Source of the DNA: Planctellipticum sp942493135
Lineage (GTDB): Bacteria > Planctomycetota > Planctomycetia > Planctomycetales > Planctomycetaceae
DNA: 64,000 bases
Direction: 5' to 3'
NCBI GenBank assembly: GCA_942493135.1
Contig: OW818684.1
Span: 2,108,001-2,172,000, forward strand
Shown here: piece by piece, positions 9,295-17,908 of the stretch
Layout of the letters: each line of letters starts with the position of its first letter
Position numbering within the stretch: the stretch's first letter is position 1
Position numbers and translations under genes: made by a program
The notes under the pieces: model-generated
What the model was told of the DNA's origin: nothing
Seen by the model: only the letters and a program-made list of their open reading frames with translations
Databases searched by the model: none

Positions 9295-9399
9295 GTCTCA
9301 GGACCGGGCGGTCTGCTGCGTTGCGTTTCGCGGATCTGACGGAGAAACTACGTCCGACGGCATTTTACTCCACAGAAACACGTAGCGGGGTCTGACAAC

Positions 9400-10194
9400 A
9401 TGCGACGCAATCCGGTCAAGGCGGCACTGAAGGCAGGTCAGCCGCAGGTCGGGACGTGGCTGTCTCTGGGGGACGTGTTCGCCGCCCGGTTGATGGCCCG
9501 GATCGGATTCAACTGGCTGACGGTGGATCTGGAGCATTCGCCGATCGGCTGGAACAACGCGGGGCTGCTGTTCGGAGCGATTGCGGATGCCGGCTGCACC
9601 TGTCTGGCGCGCGTGCCGCGCGGCGACCACGACTACATCAAGCGGGTGCTGGATGCAGGAGCGCACGGGATCGTCGTGCCGATGATCAACACGGTCGAAG
9701 AGGCGAAGATCGCGATTGCAGCCGCGAAGTATCCGCCGACGGGGAACCGGTCGGTGGGTGGTGCGATGCATGCGATGAACTTCGACGCGACCGCGGGCGA
9801 TTACTACAAGCACGCCAACGACGAAATTCTGGTTGTGCTGCAGACGGAGTCACCCGAGGGTGTCGCCAATGCGGAAGAGATTTACAGCCTGCCGGGGGTG
9901 GATGCGATTTTCGTCGGTCCGAACGATCTGGCGGCGCAGATGCGGGCGCCGGACGGCACCGAGGCGACGTCCGAAGAGTTCAACGCGATGCTGGGGCGGA
10001 TTCTGGCGGCGGGGAAGAAGTGCGGGACGCCAGTGGGGATTCACGTGCAGACCGAAGTTCAGGTTCAGCAGCGAATCGCGGAAGGCTGGCAGTTCATCGC
10101 GCTGGGGAGCGAGCTGCGGTTCATGGTGACCGAGGCGCAGCGGCTGGTGAGTGCGCTGAACCTGAAGACGGGCGGGGATCTGGCGCGATATTAA
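9400..10194 (+). CDS. HpcH/HpaI-family class II aldolase
   Basis: A 264-residue protein of the usual family length. The fold motifs are clear: GTWLSLGD near the start, the base-containing WLTVDLEHSPIGW, RVPRGDHDYIKRVLDAGA with GIVVPMINT, metal Glu in VLQTESPEG and metal Asp in IFVGPNDLA. Enzymes of this family cleave 2-keto-3-deoxy sugar acids or 4-hydroxy-2-oxo acids to pyruvate (or glyoxylate) plus an aldehyde, using a divalent metal in the cytoplasm. The exact substrate cannot be read from sequence. It stands alone in its orientation, but sugar-acid dehydratase-like genes occur elsewhere in the window (42349, 46125) and could supply substrate. Confidence 0.88.
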   Translation: MRRNPVKAALKAGQPQVGTWLSLGDVFAARLMARIGFNWLTVDLEHSPIGWNNAGLLFGAIADAGCTCLARVPRGDHDYIKRVLDAGAHGIVVPMINTVEEAKIAIAAAKYPPTGNRSVGGAMHAMNFDATAGDYYKHANDEILVVLQTESPEGVANAEEIYSLPGVDAIFVGPNDLAAQMRAPDGTEATSEEFNAMLGRILAAGKKCGTPVGIHVQTEVQVQQRIAEGWQFIALGSELRFMVTEAQRLVSALNLKTGGDLARY

Positions 10195-10274
10195 GTCAGT
10201 TGAGAGTTGAGAGACGAGAGTTGAGAGACGGAGAAGAGTTCGCTGGTGAGTCTCGCGGACTCGACTCGCCCTAC
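10195..10274 (+). repeat. GAGAGACGAGAG motif and CCCTAC-tailed hairpin (copy 2 of 4)
   Basis: Directly after the aldolase stop, TTGAGAGACGAGAG-like units repeat (10201-10232), as in repeat copies A and B. They are followed by a hairpin of GAGTC (10248-10252) and GACTC (10258-10262) and then GACTCGCCCTAC. The aldolase and the next gene (ending at 10271) converge here, so the hairpin probably serves as a two-way transcript end. Confidence 0.5.
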
Positions 10275-11227
10275 TTTCCTGTTTGTGGGGGGAGGGGGCA
10301 GGCAAGTTCGAGGTAGTCGATGCGGTCGCCGGAGGTCTTGTGGCGATGGGCGCGGACGATTTCGCCGTGGTCGACGAGGAAGACGCCGGCTTTCTGCAGG
10401 CCGTTGCCTCCGAGCGGGCCGGCGCCGTATTTCCAGAAGACGCCTTCGGCCCCTCCGCCGCGCCACCAGACCGAGGGTGAGAAGAGTTCTCCCAGCGTAC
10501 CGAGCGACAGATCGAAGGCGTGGTACAGGCGGCGCGCGGGGTCGCTGATGAAGTCGATCCCTTCGGCGCCGTAGGTTGTGGCCATCTTCCGGGCGTCTTC
10601 GAAGTCGCTCATGTGGATGAAGACGGGCTTCACGCCCCGGCGCTCCAGCTCGGCTTTCTGCCGGCCGACTTCGGCGACGGCTTCGCGGCAGAAGGTGCAG
10701 CCGCTGTGTCGGAGGAAGACGACCAGCAGGGGCTGCGTCTGTGAGACTTCCCAGAGGGACTGGCCGTCGGCGAGTTTGAAGTTCTTCAGCTCTTCGGCGA
10801 GCGGTGCGGCTCGTTCCGCGAGCCACCGGGCGTCGTGGATGCGGACCGCGTGCAGCAGAATTGCGGTGAACGGCAGCCACCAGACCAGATCGTTGGCGAG
10901 GATGGTCCAGCCCATCGACCAGGGGAATTCGCCCCAGAGGGCGGACCAGACGAAGCCGATGGGGCCGAAGATTTTGCCGAGCAGTCCGACGAGGACGATC
11001 GGCCAGTGGGTGGCGGGGTCGTCGGCGGCGATCCAGTAGCCGACGCCGTAGACGCCGATGATCATGCCGAGGCATTGCCAGAGAGCGGGGTAGTTGGGGG
11101 GCTCGATGCCGAGCGCGAGGAAGAAGGCGGAGGGGAACAGGATGGCGGCCAGCCCCCAGACGACGTTGTAGACGGCGGCGCTGCGGAGGCACCAGAAGGT
11201 CCAGGGGGGGGCCGGGGCAATGGGCAT
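10271..11227 (-). CDS. Membrane-anchored SelL-like / AhpC-TSA-type redox protein
   Basis: A 318-residue protein made of two parts. Residues 1-130 hold about four hydrophobic helices (AAVYNVVWGLAAILFPSAFF, MIIGVYGVGYWIAA, WPIVLVGLLGKIFGPIGFVW, LVWWLPFTAILLHAV). Residues 150-318 form a thioredoxin-fold domain of the SelL-related/peroxiredoxin-like type with PLLVVFLRHSGCTFCREAV. The CxxC (near residues 176 and 179) aligns with the UxxU/CxxC redox centre of that group, here with two Cys. DPARRLYHAF and GVFLVDHGEIVRAHRH are typical of the fold. The free-standing family usually lacks the membrane part, so this looks like a fusion that fixes a thiol redox enzyme to the membrane. Which side it faces is not certain. 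Confidence 0.8.
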   Translation of the reverse strand: MPIAPAPPWTFWCLRSAAVYNVVWGLAAILFPSAFFLALGIEPPNYPALWQCLGMIIGVYGVGYWIAADDPATHWPIVLVGLLGKIFGPIGFVWSALWGEFPWSMGWTILANDLVWWLPFTAILLHAVRIHDARWLAERAAPLAEELKNFKLADGQSLWEVSQTQPLLVVFLRHSGCTFCREAVAEVGRQKAELERRGVKPVFIHMSDFEDARKMATTYGAEGIDFISDPARRLYHAFDLSLGTLGELFSPSVWWRGGGAEGVFWKYGAGPLGGNGLQKAGVFLVDHGEIVRAHRHKTSGDRIDYLELACPLPPQTGK

Positions 11228-11306
11228 GGGATGAAGTGGCTAGTGATGTGTGGTTAGTGGCGAGTGAAGAAGACGGCGAGTTCGGTGATCGGCTGCAGTC
11301 TGGCGA

Positions 11307-12290
11307 TCAGCGCTCGACGGATTTCTGGTGACCGGCGAGCCAGTCGATGGCGGCGGTCATATCGCCTTCGTGGCCGCCCTCGAAGAGGGTGACGCGGGCG
11401 GGGCCGGCGGAGCGCTGCAGCAGGATTTTGTGTTTGCGGACAGCGGGCGATTCTCCCTGAAACGCCAGCGGTTCCGGGACGCGCTGCTGTTCGACCATGC
11501 TGAGAATGTCTGCGTCGGCGAACTGGAGATCCGGTTTGCCGTTGGCAATGGCCAGGACGTTGAAGGCGTTCAGCGAATGCGAGATCGGAACGGAGCCCGA
11601 ATGGCCGTCGTGGATACCGGCTTCGATGTCCAGGGGGACGCCTTTGGCGTGCGGGAGCCAGGTCAGCGGCGAGCGATGGCGGTATTCGGCGTCGACTTTG
11701 GCGGAGGCTCCTGGAACGCCGCAGCAGAGTTTTTCGACGTCTTCGGCGTAGCGTTGTTTGCGGGTGACGGACTCGGCGTGCCAGGCGGCGAGGTCGGCGA
11801 TGGGGACCCAGGCGGAAGCTGCGGCCCAGCGTTCGGGGTGGCGGCCGGCCATGAGGAGAGTCATGTGTCCGCCGCCGGATGCGCCGACGAGGTAGATGCG
11901 GCGGGGATCGATGCGCGTCTGCCGGCTGATCCAGTCGACGGCGTCGAGGACGTCCTGGACGGCGAGATCGGAGCCGCCTGCTTCGGGACGGACGTTCGGT
12001 CCGCGGAACTGGGGATGAATCAGTGCCCAGCCGCGGCCGACGGACTGCTGAAGGCAGTCCTCGACGAAGCCGGTCTGGCGGTAGTCGCCGCTCCAGGTGT
12101 GCAGGAGGACGAGGAGCGGGATGGGGGACTCGGGATTCTCGGGAGCGAAGTAACGGACTGGCTGGGCGGCCTGATCGAGAGTGCTGGTGACTTCGGCCTG
12201 CTGCAGTTCGGCAGCCCAGGCGGGGACCTGCGCCGAGAGAGAAACGGCGGTGACGACCAGGAGGTAGAGAGCGGTCCGGCGATCGCGCAT
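11307..12290 (-). CDS. Secreted alpha/beta-hydrolase (S9 / acetyl-xylan-esterase-like)
   Basis: A 327-residue protein with an N-terminal signal peptide (RTALYLLVVTAVSLSAQVPAWA). Hydrolase-fold landmarks: PIPLLVLLHTWSGDY (oxyanion strand), RIYLVGASGGGHMTLL (GxSxG nucleophile elbow, Ser in GAS), WVPIADLAAW, IHDGHSGSVPISHS (candidate acid loop) and a C-terminal His in FEGGHEGD. These place it among prolyl-oligopeptidase-like or esterase families. It is most probably a periplasmic esterase or peptidase acting on polymers, but the substrate is not deducible. The frame extends upstream without a signal peptide, which supports the ATG at 12290. It lies 98 bases downstream of the GGDEF-EAL gene, same strand. 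Confidence 0.82.
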   Translation of the reverse strand: MRDRRTALYLLVVTAVSLSAQVPAWAAELQQAEVTSTLDQAAQPVRYFAPENPESPIPLLVLLHTWSGDYRQTGFVEDCLQQSVGRGWALIHPQFRGPNVRPEAGGSDLAVQDVLDAVDWISRQTRIDPRRIYLVGASGGGHMTLLMAGRHPERWAAASAWVPIADLAAWHAESVTRKQRYAEDVEKLCCGVPGASAKVDAEYRHRSPLTWLPHAKGVPLDIEAGIHDGHSGSVPISHSLNAFNVLAIANGKPDLQFADADILSMVEQQRVPEPLAFQGESPAVRKHKILLQRSAGPARVTLFEGGHEGDMTAAIDWLAGHQKSVER

Positions 12291-12388
12291 GATTTCGGAA
12301 TCCTCGGAGGACGTTGGCGACTTTGTCACCAGACCATGCCGAGTGCCGAAACGCAAGCCTTTGCGTCGCGACCGAGGCTGCCGGTTGG

Positions 12389-14896
12389 CTAGGAGAAGGA
12401 GAAGGGTGAGGAGTTGCCGACGGGGAAGCGGAGGGCGCCGCTGAAGGGCTGGTCCTTCGACCAGGCTTCGAACGCGGCGGGAGACAATGGGTGGCTGACG
12501 ATGAAGCCCTGAATCAGATCGCAGCCCATCTCCATGAGGCACTCGTACTGGGGCGAAGTTTCGACGCCTTCGGCGACGACGCTGAGTCCTCGGCCCTTGG
12601 CGAGGGAGACGATTGAGCGGGCGATGGCGAGGGCGGACTCGTCGTGCGGCAAGTCGCTGACGAAGGACTTGTCGATTTTGAGGCAATGGATGTTGAAGGA
12701 CTTGAGATAGCTGAGGGATGAGTAGCCGGTGCCGAAGTCGTCGATGGCCAGCCGAATCCCCATGGCGGCTAGGCGGTCCATGACGCGCATGGACTGTTGG
12801 ACGTCTTCCATGACGGCGTTCTCGGTGATTTCCAGTTCCAGCCACTCGGGGCGGACGCTGGTTTCCGAGAGAATTTCTTCCATGCGTTCCACGAACCGCG
12901 GATGTCGCAGCTGGCGGGGTGAGAGGTTGACGGCGACGCGATCGGGGAGGCAGCCCGCCATGCGCCAGGCGACGGCCTGGCGGCAGGCGGTGGCGAGGAC
13001 GAAGTCTCCGAGTGCGGTGATGAGACCGGTCTGCTCGGCGATGGGGATAAACTTGGTCGGGGAAACGAGCTGTCCGGCGGAGTTGCGCCAGCGGGCCAGG
13101 GCTTCGCAGCCGGCGAGGCGGCCGGTTGTCGTCCAGACCTGAGGCTGGTACTCGATGGAGATCTGGTTGTCGCCCAGGGCGCGGCGCAGTGCACTCTGCG
13201 TGTGATGGCGGTCTTCGGCGACGGCGCGGAGGTCGTCGGAGAAGATGCAGACCTGGTTCTTTCCGGAGTCCTTCGCCGAATACATCGCCACGTCGGCGTT
13301 CTGCAGCAGGGTGTCGACGTTGCTGGCATGGGCGGGATACGTGGTGACGCCCATGCTGATGCCGACGAAGGCCTGGGTTCCGGCGAGTCGGAACGGGCGA
13401 CGCAGCGATTTGAGGACGGAGTCGGCGACTTCGGCGATTCGGAGGCGGAGGGGGTCGATGTCTGGAATCAGAATGGCGAATTCGTCGCCACCGAAGCGGG
13501 CGACGAACACGCCCTGGCTGACAGCCTTCTTGAGCCGGCGGGCGACGATCTGGAGCAGTTGATCGCCGGCCTTGTGTCCGAGCGAGTCGTTGACGTGTTT
13601 GAAGTCATCGAGATCGAGAAAGCAGACGGCGAAGGCCGACGCTGCCTCGGAGGAGTGCTGAATGAGCCACTGAATCTGTTCGCGGCAGTAGCGGCGATTC
13701 GGCAGGCCGGTCAGGGGGTCGTGCAAGACTTGTCGGCGAAGACGGCGCTGGGTTCGTTCGATGCGGGTGACGTCCGAGAAGAGGGCGATGACGCTGCCTT
13801 CTCCCCGCGCGTCGAGGGAGGGGCTGAAGGAGACCAGGAACGATTTCGTGCGTCGGCTGGGGTCGCCGATTCGCATACGGCCGGCCCAGGGTTCGCCCGA
13901 GATCACGGTCTCGAGGACGCGCGGAAGATCTTCGAAGGTCCAGTTCACGACTTCCTGCAGCGGCCGGTTGACGATTTCTTCGGGAACGCGTCCGGCGACC
14001 CGTTCGAAGGCGGGATTGGCTTCGCGGACGATGCCGCGGCGGTCGAGGATGGCGACGCCTTCCTGGATATTGTCAAAGACTCCCGCGAACAGTCGCAACT
14101 GTTCCTCGACCTGCTTCCGGCGCGAGATGTCTTTGACGACTGCCAGCAGGTGATCCTGACCTCGAACGCGAAAGGCGGAGAGGGTGATTTCGCACCAGAA
14201 GGCTTCGCCGTTTTTTCGGCGGCGGATGGATTCCTCGCAGAAGTGTCCGTGGAGCATGGCGGCATCGTAGCCGAAGACAGCTCCGGGGGCGTCTTCGCCG
14301 CGGGGATCGGCGGTGAAGATGAAGCCGGGATACTGGCCAATGACTTCCTCGCGGGAGACGCCGAAGAGTCTCAGGGCGTTGCGGTTGCAGGCGATGCAGG
14401 CTCGTTCTCGCATCACAAACAGAGCGCTGCAGGTCCGCTCAAAGATGGTATTCGCCAGCAGTTCGGTGTCGTGCGCGGTCTGCTCGGCGGTCTGATGCGC
14501 CCGTTCGAGTTCAGAGCGAGTTCGTTCGAGTTCTTCGATGATTTCCGCGGAGCGCACGATGGCGTCGGCCTGGGAAGCGGCCAATCCGCTGGACTGGAGG
14601 GAAGCCCGTGCCTGGACGGCGGATGCCGCTTTCGCCGCGTCCTGCAGACCGGCAAGCAAGTCGTCGGGCAGACGATCGCGGAGTTCCGACAGGGCCGCAT
14701 TGATGCAGGCCAGCACCGAGACGGCATCGCCTTCGCGGGCCCACGACTCCAGATGGCTTTCGCCAGCGGGCGGGCGCGATGGTGCGTCGGCGGAGTGGGA
14801 AATGGCAGTCAACGGTCCGTCTCTGGTCTCTGAAGTTGTTCCGAATCCCCGAAACAAAGCCGAATCCGATCGATTTTCCGCCCGCAGGACCGACAC
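12389..14896 (-). CDS. PAS-PAS-GGDEF-EAL cyclic-di-GMP signalling protein
   Basis: An 835-residue cytoplasmic sensor. A coiled coil near residues 115-145 leads into PAS (about 150-270, IACNRNALRLFGVSREEVIG) and a second PAS (about 285-395, GIVREANPAFERVAG). GGDEF (about 405-560) is intact: RFGGDEF near residue 469 and DLDDFKHVNDSLGH. The RxxD inhibitory site expected just before GGDEF is missing (SQGV instead). EAL (about 575-820) keeps CEALARW, VAVNLSPRQL, ELEITEN, IDDFGTGYSSL, LKIDKSF and VAEGVET, so both diguanylate cyclase and phosphodiesterase activity are possible. The open frame begins with GTG at 14896; the true start could be further in, since the first 50 residues carry no recognisable feature. 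Confidence 0.9.
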   Translation of the reverse strand: MSVLRAENRSDSALFRGFGTTSETRDGPLTAISHSADAPSRPPAGESHLESWAREGDAVSVLACINAALSELRDRLPDDLLAGLQDAAKAASAVQARASLQSSGLAASQADAIVRSAEIIEELERTRSELERAHQTAEQTAHDTELLANTIFERTCSALFVMRERACIACNRNALRLFGVSREEVIGQYPGFIFTADPRGEDAPGAVFGYDAAMLHGHFCEESIRRRKNGEAFWCEITLSAFRVRGQDHLLAVVKDISRRKQVEEQLRLFAGVFDNIQEGVAILDRRGIVREANPAFERVAGRVPEEIVNRPLQEVVNWTFEDLPRVLETVISGEPWAGRMRIGDPSRRTKSFLVSFSPSLDARGEGSVIALFSDVTRIERTQRRLRRQVLHDPLTGLPNRRYCREQIQWLIQHSSEAASAFAVCFLDLDDFKHVNDSLGHKAGDQLLQIVARRLKKAVSQGVFVARFGGDEFAILIPDIDPLRLRIAEVADSVLKSLRRPFRLAGTQAFVGISMGVTTYPAHASNVDTLLQNADVAMYSAKDSGKNQVCIFSDDLRAVAEDRHHTQSALRRALGDNQISIEYQPQVWTTTGRLAGCEALARWRNSAGQLVSPTKFIPIAEQTGLITALGDFVLATACRQAVAWRMAGCLPDRVAVNLSPRQLRHPRFVERMEEILSETSVRPEWLELEITENAVMEDVQQSMRVMDRLAAMGIRLAIDDFGTGYSSLSYLKSFNIHCLKIDKSFVSDLPHDESALAIARSIVSLAKGRGLSVVAEGVETSPQYECLMEMGCDLIQGFIVSHPLSPAAFEAWSKDQPFSGALRFPVGNSSPFSFS

Positions 14897-15213
14897 CGAC
14901 CGGACGGCACTTCAACGCCGTCGGGCTGGAGAGAACTTCACGGACTCGGGATCGACTGCTCGCAGCAGTCCGCGAATCGTTTCTGCAGGAATTCCGGGGC
15001 CTCAATCGAACCTACTTCATGGTCTGCGCAAAACAACCTGCGACTCGCGTTCACATCCGTGCCTTTAATCCGCCAGTCAACCGAGCCGCTAGAATCGCTG
15101 AATCCGGAAAAACCCCTACTGCAGATGTGACAGTCGTTTCTGCTGAAATTCGAATCTTTGAGTCGCAGTCATTCCGGCGGATCTTCTGACCGGAGAGACG
15201 AGAGAGATTTCCG
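14897..15213. other. Divergent intergenic region with an inverted repeat
   Basis: 317 bases between the leftward GGDEF-EAL gene and the rightward HD gene. A perfect inverted repeat GACTGCT-CGC-AGCAGTC lies at 14954-14970, 58 bases upstream of the GGDEF-EAL start, and could be an operator or part of that gene's leader. No clear promoter hexamers or open frame were found. Confidence 0.45.
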
Positions 15214-15801
15214 ATGTCCAAAGCATGTCCACCGCGCGAAGCCAGCCTGTTGCTGGTCCGCGAATACGTCAGCAACGAAGGGCTCGTGCGGCATATGCTG
15301 GCGGTCGAGGCGGCGGTGCGGGCATACGCACGGCGATTCGAAGCGGACGAGGATCTGTGGGGGACCGCGGCGCTGCTGCACGATTTCGACTACGAACGCT
15401 GGCCGAATCCTCCCGATCACCCGCTGCAGGGGTCGCGGATCCTTCGCGAGCGGGGATATCCGGAGGAGGTGATTTACGCGATTCTCTCGCACGCGGACTC
15501 CCTGCAGGACGAGTTTCCGCGCCGCTCAATGCTCGACAAGACGCTGTACGCGTGCGACGAATTGTGCGGCTTTCTCATGGCGTGCGCTCTGGTGCGCCCG
15601 GAGCGTCTGGCGGGACTGAAGCCGGCGAGCGTCCGGAAGAAGATGAAGCAGGCCAGCTTTGCGGCGGCCGTGAGCCGCGAGGATCTGCTGAAGGGGGCGG
15701 CTGACCTGGGGGTCGAGTTCGACGAGCACGTCGTGTTCTGCGCGGCGGCGCTGGAAACGATCGCGGCGGATCTGGGTATGGTTGCGTCTGCGGGTGATTG
15801 A
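15214..15801 (+). CDS. HD-domain phosphohydrolase
   Basis: A 195-residue single-domain protein. The metal-binding HD motif is in LWGTAALLHDFDYERWP, preceded by the first ligand in LVRHMLAVEAAVRAYA. It is followed by HPLQGSRILRERGYPEEVIYAILSHAD, a pattern found in bacterial HDIG-type hydrolases. Then comes a helical C-terminal region with RLAGLKPASVRKKMKQASFA. Members are cytoplasmic metal-dependent phosphohydrolases; the substrate of this subgroup is not established to my knowledge. The gene has a GGAGAG ribosome site region upstream and ends against a palindromic hairpin shared with the convergent acetyl-CoA hydrolase gene. Confidence 0.85.
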   Translation: MSKACPPREASLLLVREYVSNEGLVRHMLAVEAAVRAYARRFEADEDLWGTAALLHDFDYERWPNPPDHPLQGSRILRERGYPEEVIYAILSHADSLQDEFPRRSMLDKTLYACDELCGFLMACALVRPERLAGLKPASVRKKMKQASFAAAVSREDLLKGAADLGVEFDEHVVFCAAALETIAADLGMVASAGD

Positions 15802-15816
15802 GAAGGAGTCGAAGAA

Positions 15817-15838
15817 GGCCGGGCGCGCCCGGCCCTAC
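15817..15838. terminator. Palindromic hairpin between convergent genes (CCCTAC-tailed copy 3)
   Basis: GGCCGGGCG followed by CGCCCGGCC is a perfect 18-base palindrome (15817-15834), then CTAC. It lies between the stop of the HD gene (15801) and the stop of the convergent acetyl-CoA hydrolase (15839). It has no U-run, so if it stops transcription it does so as a two-way hairpin. The tail matches the other CCCTAC hairpins. Confidence 0.5.
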
Positions 15839-17127
15839 TCAGAGGAAGCGTTTCAGGTTGCGGAGCTGGTTGCGGAGTTCGGTCCGGAAGTCGGGATGGG
15901 CGATGGAGACGAGGGCCTCGCCCCGTTCGCCGAGCGTCTTGCCGTGCAGGTTGACGGCGCCGAATTCGGTGACGATCCAGTGGACGTGGCCGCGGGTCGT
16001 GACGACGCCGGCACCAGGATTCAGTTCGGGAACAATGCGCGAAATTGTTCCGTGAGCGGCCGTCGACGGCAGGGCGATGACGGGTTTGCCGCCGCGCGAG
16101 ACCGCTGCGCGCCGCGGATGAAGTCCATCTGGCCTCCGATACCGGAGAAGATCCGGTGGCCGATGGAGTCGGCGCAGACCTGGCCGGTGAGATCGATCTG
16201 GATGGCCGAGTTGATCGCTATCATCTTGTCGATTTTGCGGATCAGCGACGTATCGTTGGTTCGGTCGCAGGGGTGGAACTCGACGAGGGGATTGTCGTCG
16301 ATGAAGTCGTAGAGCCGTCGGGAGCCCACCGCGAAGCTGGTGACGATGCGTCCGGGATGAATGGACTTGAAGCGGTTGGTGATGACTCCCGCCTCGGCGA
16401 GGGCGACGACGCCGTCGGAGAACATTTCGGTGTGGATGCCCAGATCGCGTTTGCCGTGGAGGCGGCTCAGTACGGCGTCGGGGATGCCGCCGATGCCGAG
16501 CTGCAGGCAGGCCTGGTCTTCGACGAGATCGGCGATGAGTTCGCCGATGCGGGCTTCGACTTCGGTTTCAGGTTGCGGGGCATGGTCCGGCAGCTCGCGG
16601 CGGGTGGCGGTGAACGCTGCGATTCGCGACAGCGGGAGCGCGCTGTGACCGTGGGTACGGGGCATGCGTTCGTTGATCTCGACCAGGAGGAGCGGGGCCG
16701 TCTGGACGGCGGCGAGGGCCGAGTCGACAGAGGTTCCGAGCGTACAGAGTCCGTGGGCGTCGGGAGGGGAAACCTGGAGCAGGGCCGCATCGAGGCGGAT
16801 CTGCCCACTGAGAAACAGTCCGGGAATGTCGGAGAGGAAGACCGGCATGAAGTCAGCCCGTCCCTCGGCGATTGGCGTACGGAGCCCCGCCCCGGTGAAG
16901 AGCGAGATGGAGCGAAAGCGGGGGCTGTGTTCGGGGTCGGCGAAGGGGACGGGCCCATCGAGGTGCATGTGGTAGAGGCGAATGTTTTCCAGGTCCGGCC
17001 GACGGACCAGGGCTTCGAGCAGAGGGGTGGGAGTGGCGGCGGCGCCGTGGACGAAGACGTTCATCCCGCTGCGCAGGTGAGCCACGACCCGGTCGGCGTC
17101 AACGGCCTGCTGCTGCCATTCCGTCAT
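15839..17127 (-). CDS. Acetyl-CoA hydrolase/transferase (4-hydroxybutyrate CoA-transferase-like), frameshifted
   Basis: CoA-transferase family I enzyme moving CoA between acetyl-CoA and a carboxylate, or hydrolysing it. From ATG 17127 (AAGGGA ribosome site) the frame shows FVHGAAATPTPLLEAL, GIGGIPDAVLSRL, the catalytic-region TEMFSDGVVALAEAG, and GHRIFSGIGGQMDFIRGAQRS. It then breaks near 16100-16108: the original frame ends at 16021 with unrelated residues. The frame that continues the family (GGKPVIALPSTAAHGTISR, GAGVVTTRGHVHWIVTEFGA, NLHGKTLGERGEALVSIAHP) runs to the TGA at 15839. Removing two bases in the GC-rich CGCGCG tract restores one protein of about 429 residues. This is either a sequence error or a real lesion. 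It lies divergently next to the hydrogenase operon. Confidence 0.85.
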
Positions 17128-17289
17128 GACTGTCCCTTGTAGCGCCCGTACCACGTTGATTCCCGACGACCATCGATTCTGACGAGTCGAATGCGTCGAG
17201 TTGTATCCGCCCGCTGTCCGTTCAGTTCGTTCATGAGATTTCGAAGATTCCAGAATGGGAGCCGGCCCCATCGGGACGCAGGGGTTTGT

Positions 17290-17313
17290 TATAATGAACC
17301 TTGCGACATGTCG
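17290..17313 (+). promoter_or_regulatory. Putative promoter -10 and palindromic site ahead of the hydrogenase operon
   Basis: A perfect TATAAT lies at 17290-17295, 68 bases upstream of the first operon gene, with no good -35 hexamer 16-18 bases before it. Just downstream, CGACATGTCG (17304-17313) is a perfect 10-base palindrome near the expected start of transcription. The lack of a -35 fits an activator-dependent promoter, but no regulator is identified. Confidence 0.4.
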
Positions 17314-17363
17314 ACAGGCATGGGCTGGCAGCATCCCGAGAAATGCCGCACGGAGGAGGGAAC

Positions 17364-17873
17364 ATGACGCTACTTGAAGCTGTCGAAGAGAGCGACTTTC
17401 TTCGAGGGCTGCCGCCGCGCAACCTGGAGCGAGTGAGCGAGCTGCTCTCAGCCCGGCGGTACGATCCGGGCGCGACGCTCTTCGAGGAGGGAACCCGGCA
17501 CGATGAATTGCACATTGTGGCGTCCGGCCATGTACGGCTCGACATGCGCGTGCCGGGCAAGGGACGGATTCCGATTCTGACGGCCGGGCCGGGGGACGTG
17601 CTGGCGTGGTCGGCGGTGATCGGAGATCAGGTGATGACCAGTTCGGCGATCGCGCTGGACCGCGTCGAGACGGCCGCGATTCCCGGGGGGGAGTTGCGGG
17701 AGCTGTGCGGGGCCGATCACGAACTGGGATACCATGTGATGCGACAGCTCGCTGCTGCCCTGTCGCGCCGACTGGTGGCTACGCGGCTGCAGTTGCTGGA
17801 TCTGTTTGAAGGGCACGTCCCGTTTCTCCCGGGCTCCGACGTTCGCGGGCGTCAGCTCGATCCGGAATGCTGA
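17364..17873 (+). CDS. Stand-alone cyclic-nucleotide-binding-domain protein
   Basis: A 169-residue protein starting MTLLEAVEESDFLRGLPP after a strong GGAGGAGGG ribosome site. Residues 10-120 form a cNMP-binding beta-barrel (DPGATLFEEGTRHDELHIVASGHV, GPGDVLAWSAVIG). The long helix that follows (YHVMRQLAAALSRRLVATRLQLLDLF) is the usual dimer helix. The protein then stops, so there is no Crp/Fnr helix-turn-helix. The phosphate-cassette Arg/Ser pair is also not obvious. A cNMP-domain gene at the head of group 3b hydrogenase operons is a known arrangement. A regulatory or sensing subunit is more likely than a DNA-binding regulator (inference). hydB begins 35 bases downstream. Confidence 0.85.
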   Translation: MTLLEAVEESDFLRGLPPRNLERVSELLSARRYDPGATLFEEGTRHDELHIVASGHVRLDMRVPGKGRIPILTAGPGDVLAWSAVIGDQVMTSSAIALDRVETAAIPGGELRELCGADHELGYHVMRQLAAALSRRLVATRLQLLDLFEGHVPFLPGSDVRGRQLDPEC

Positions 17874-17908
17874 GCGAGCACAACCGACCGGGAGGGGAGC
17901 TGCGTTCC

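Noticed and set aside
13202..14833. 543-codon open frame antisense to the GGDEF-EAL gene
   Set aside because: Gly/Asp/Glu-rich shadow of a well-supported gene.
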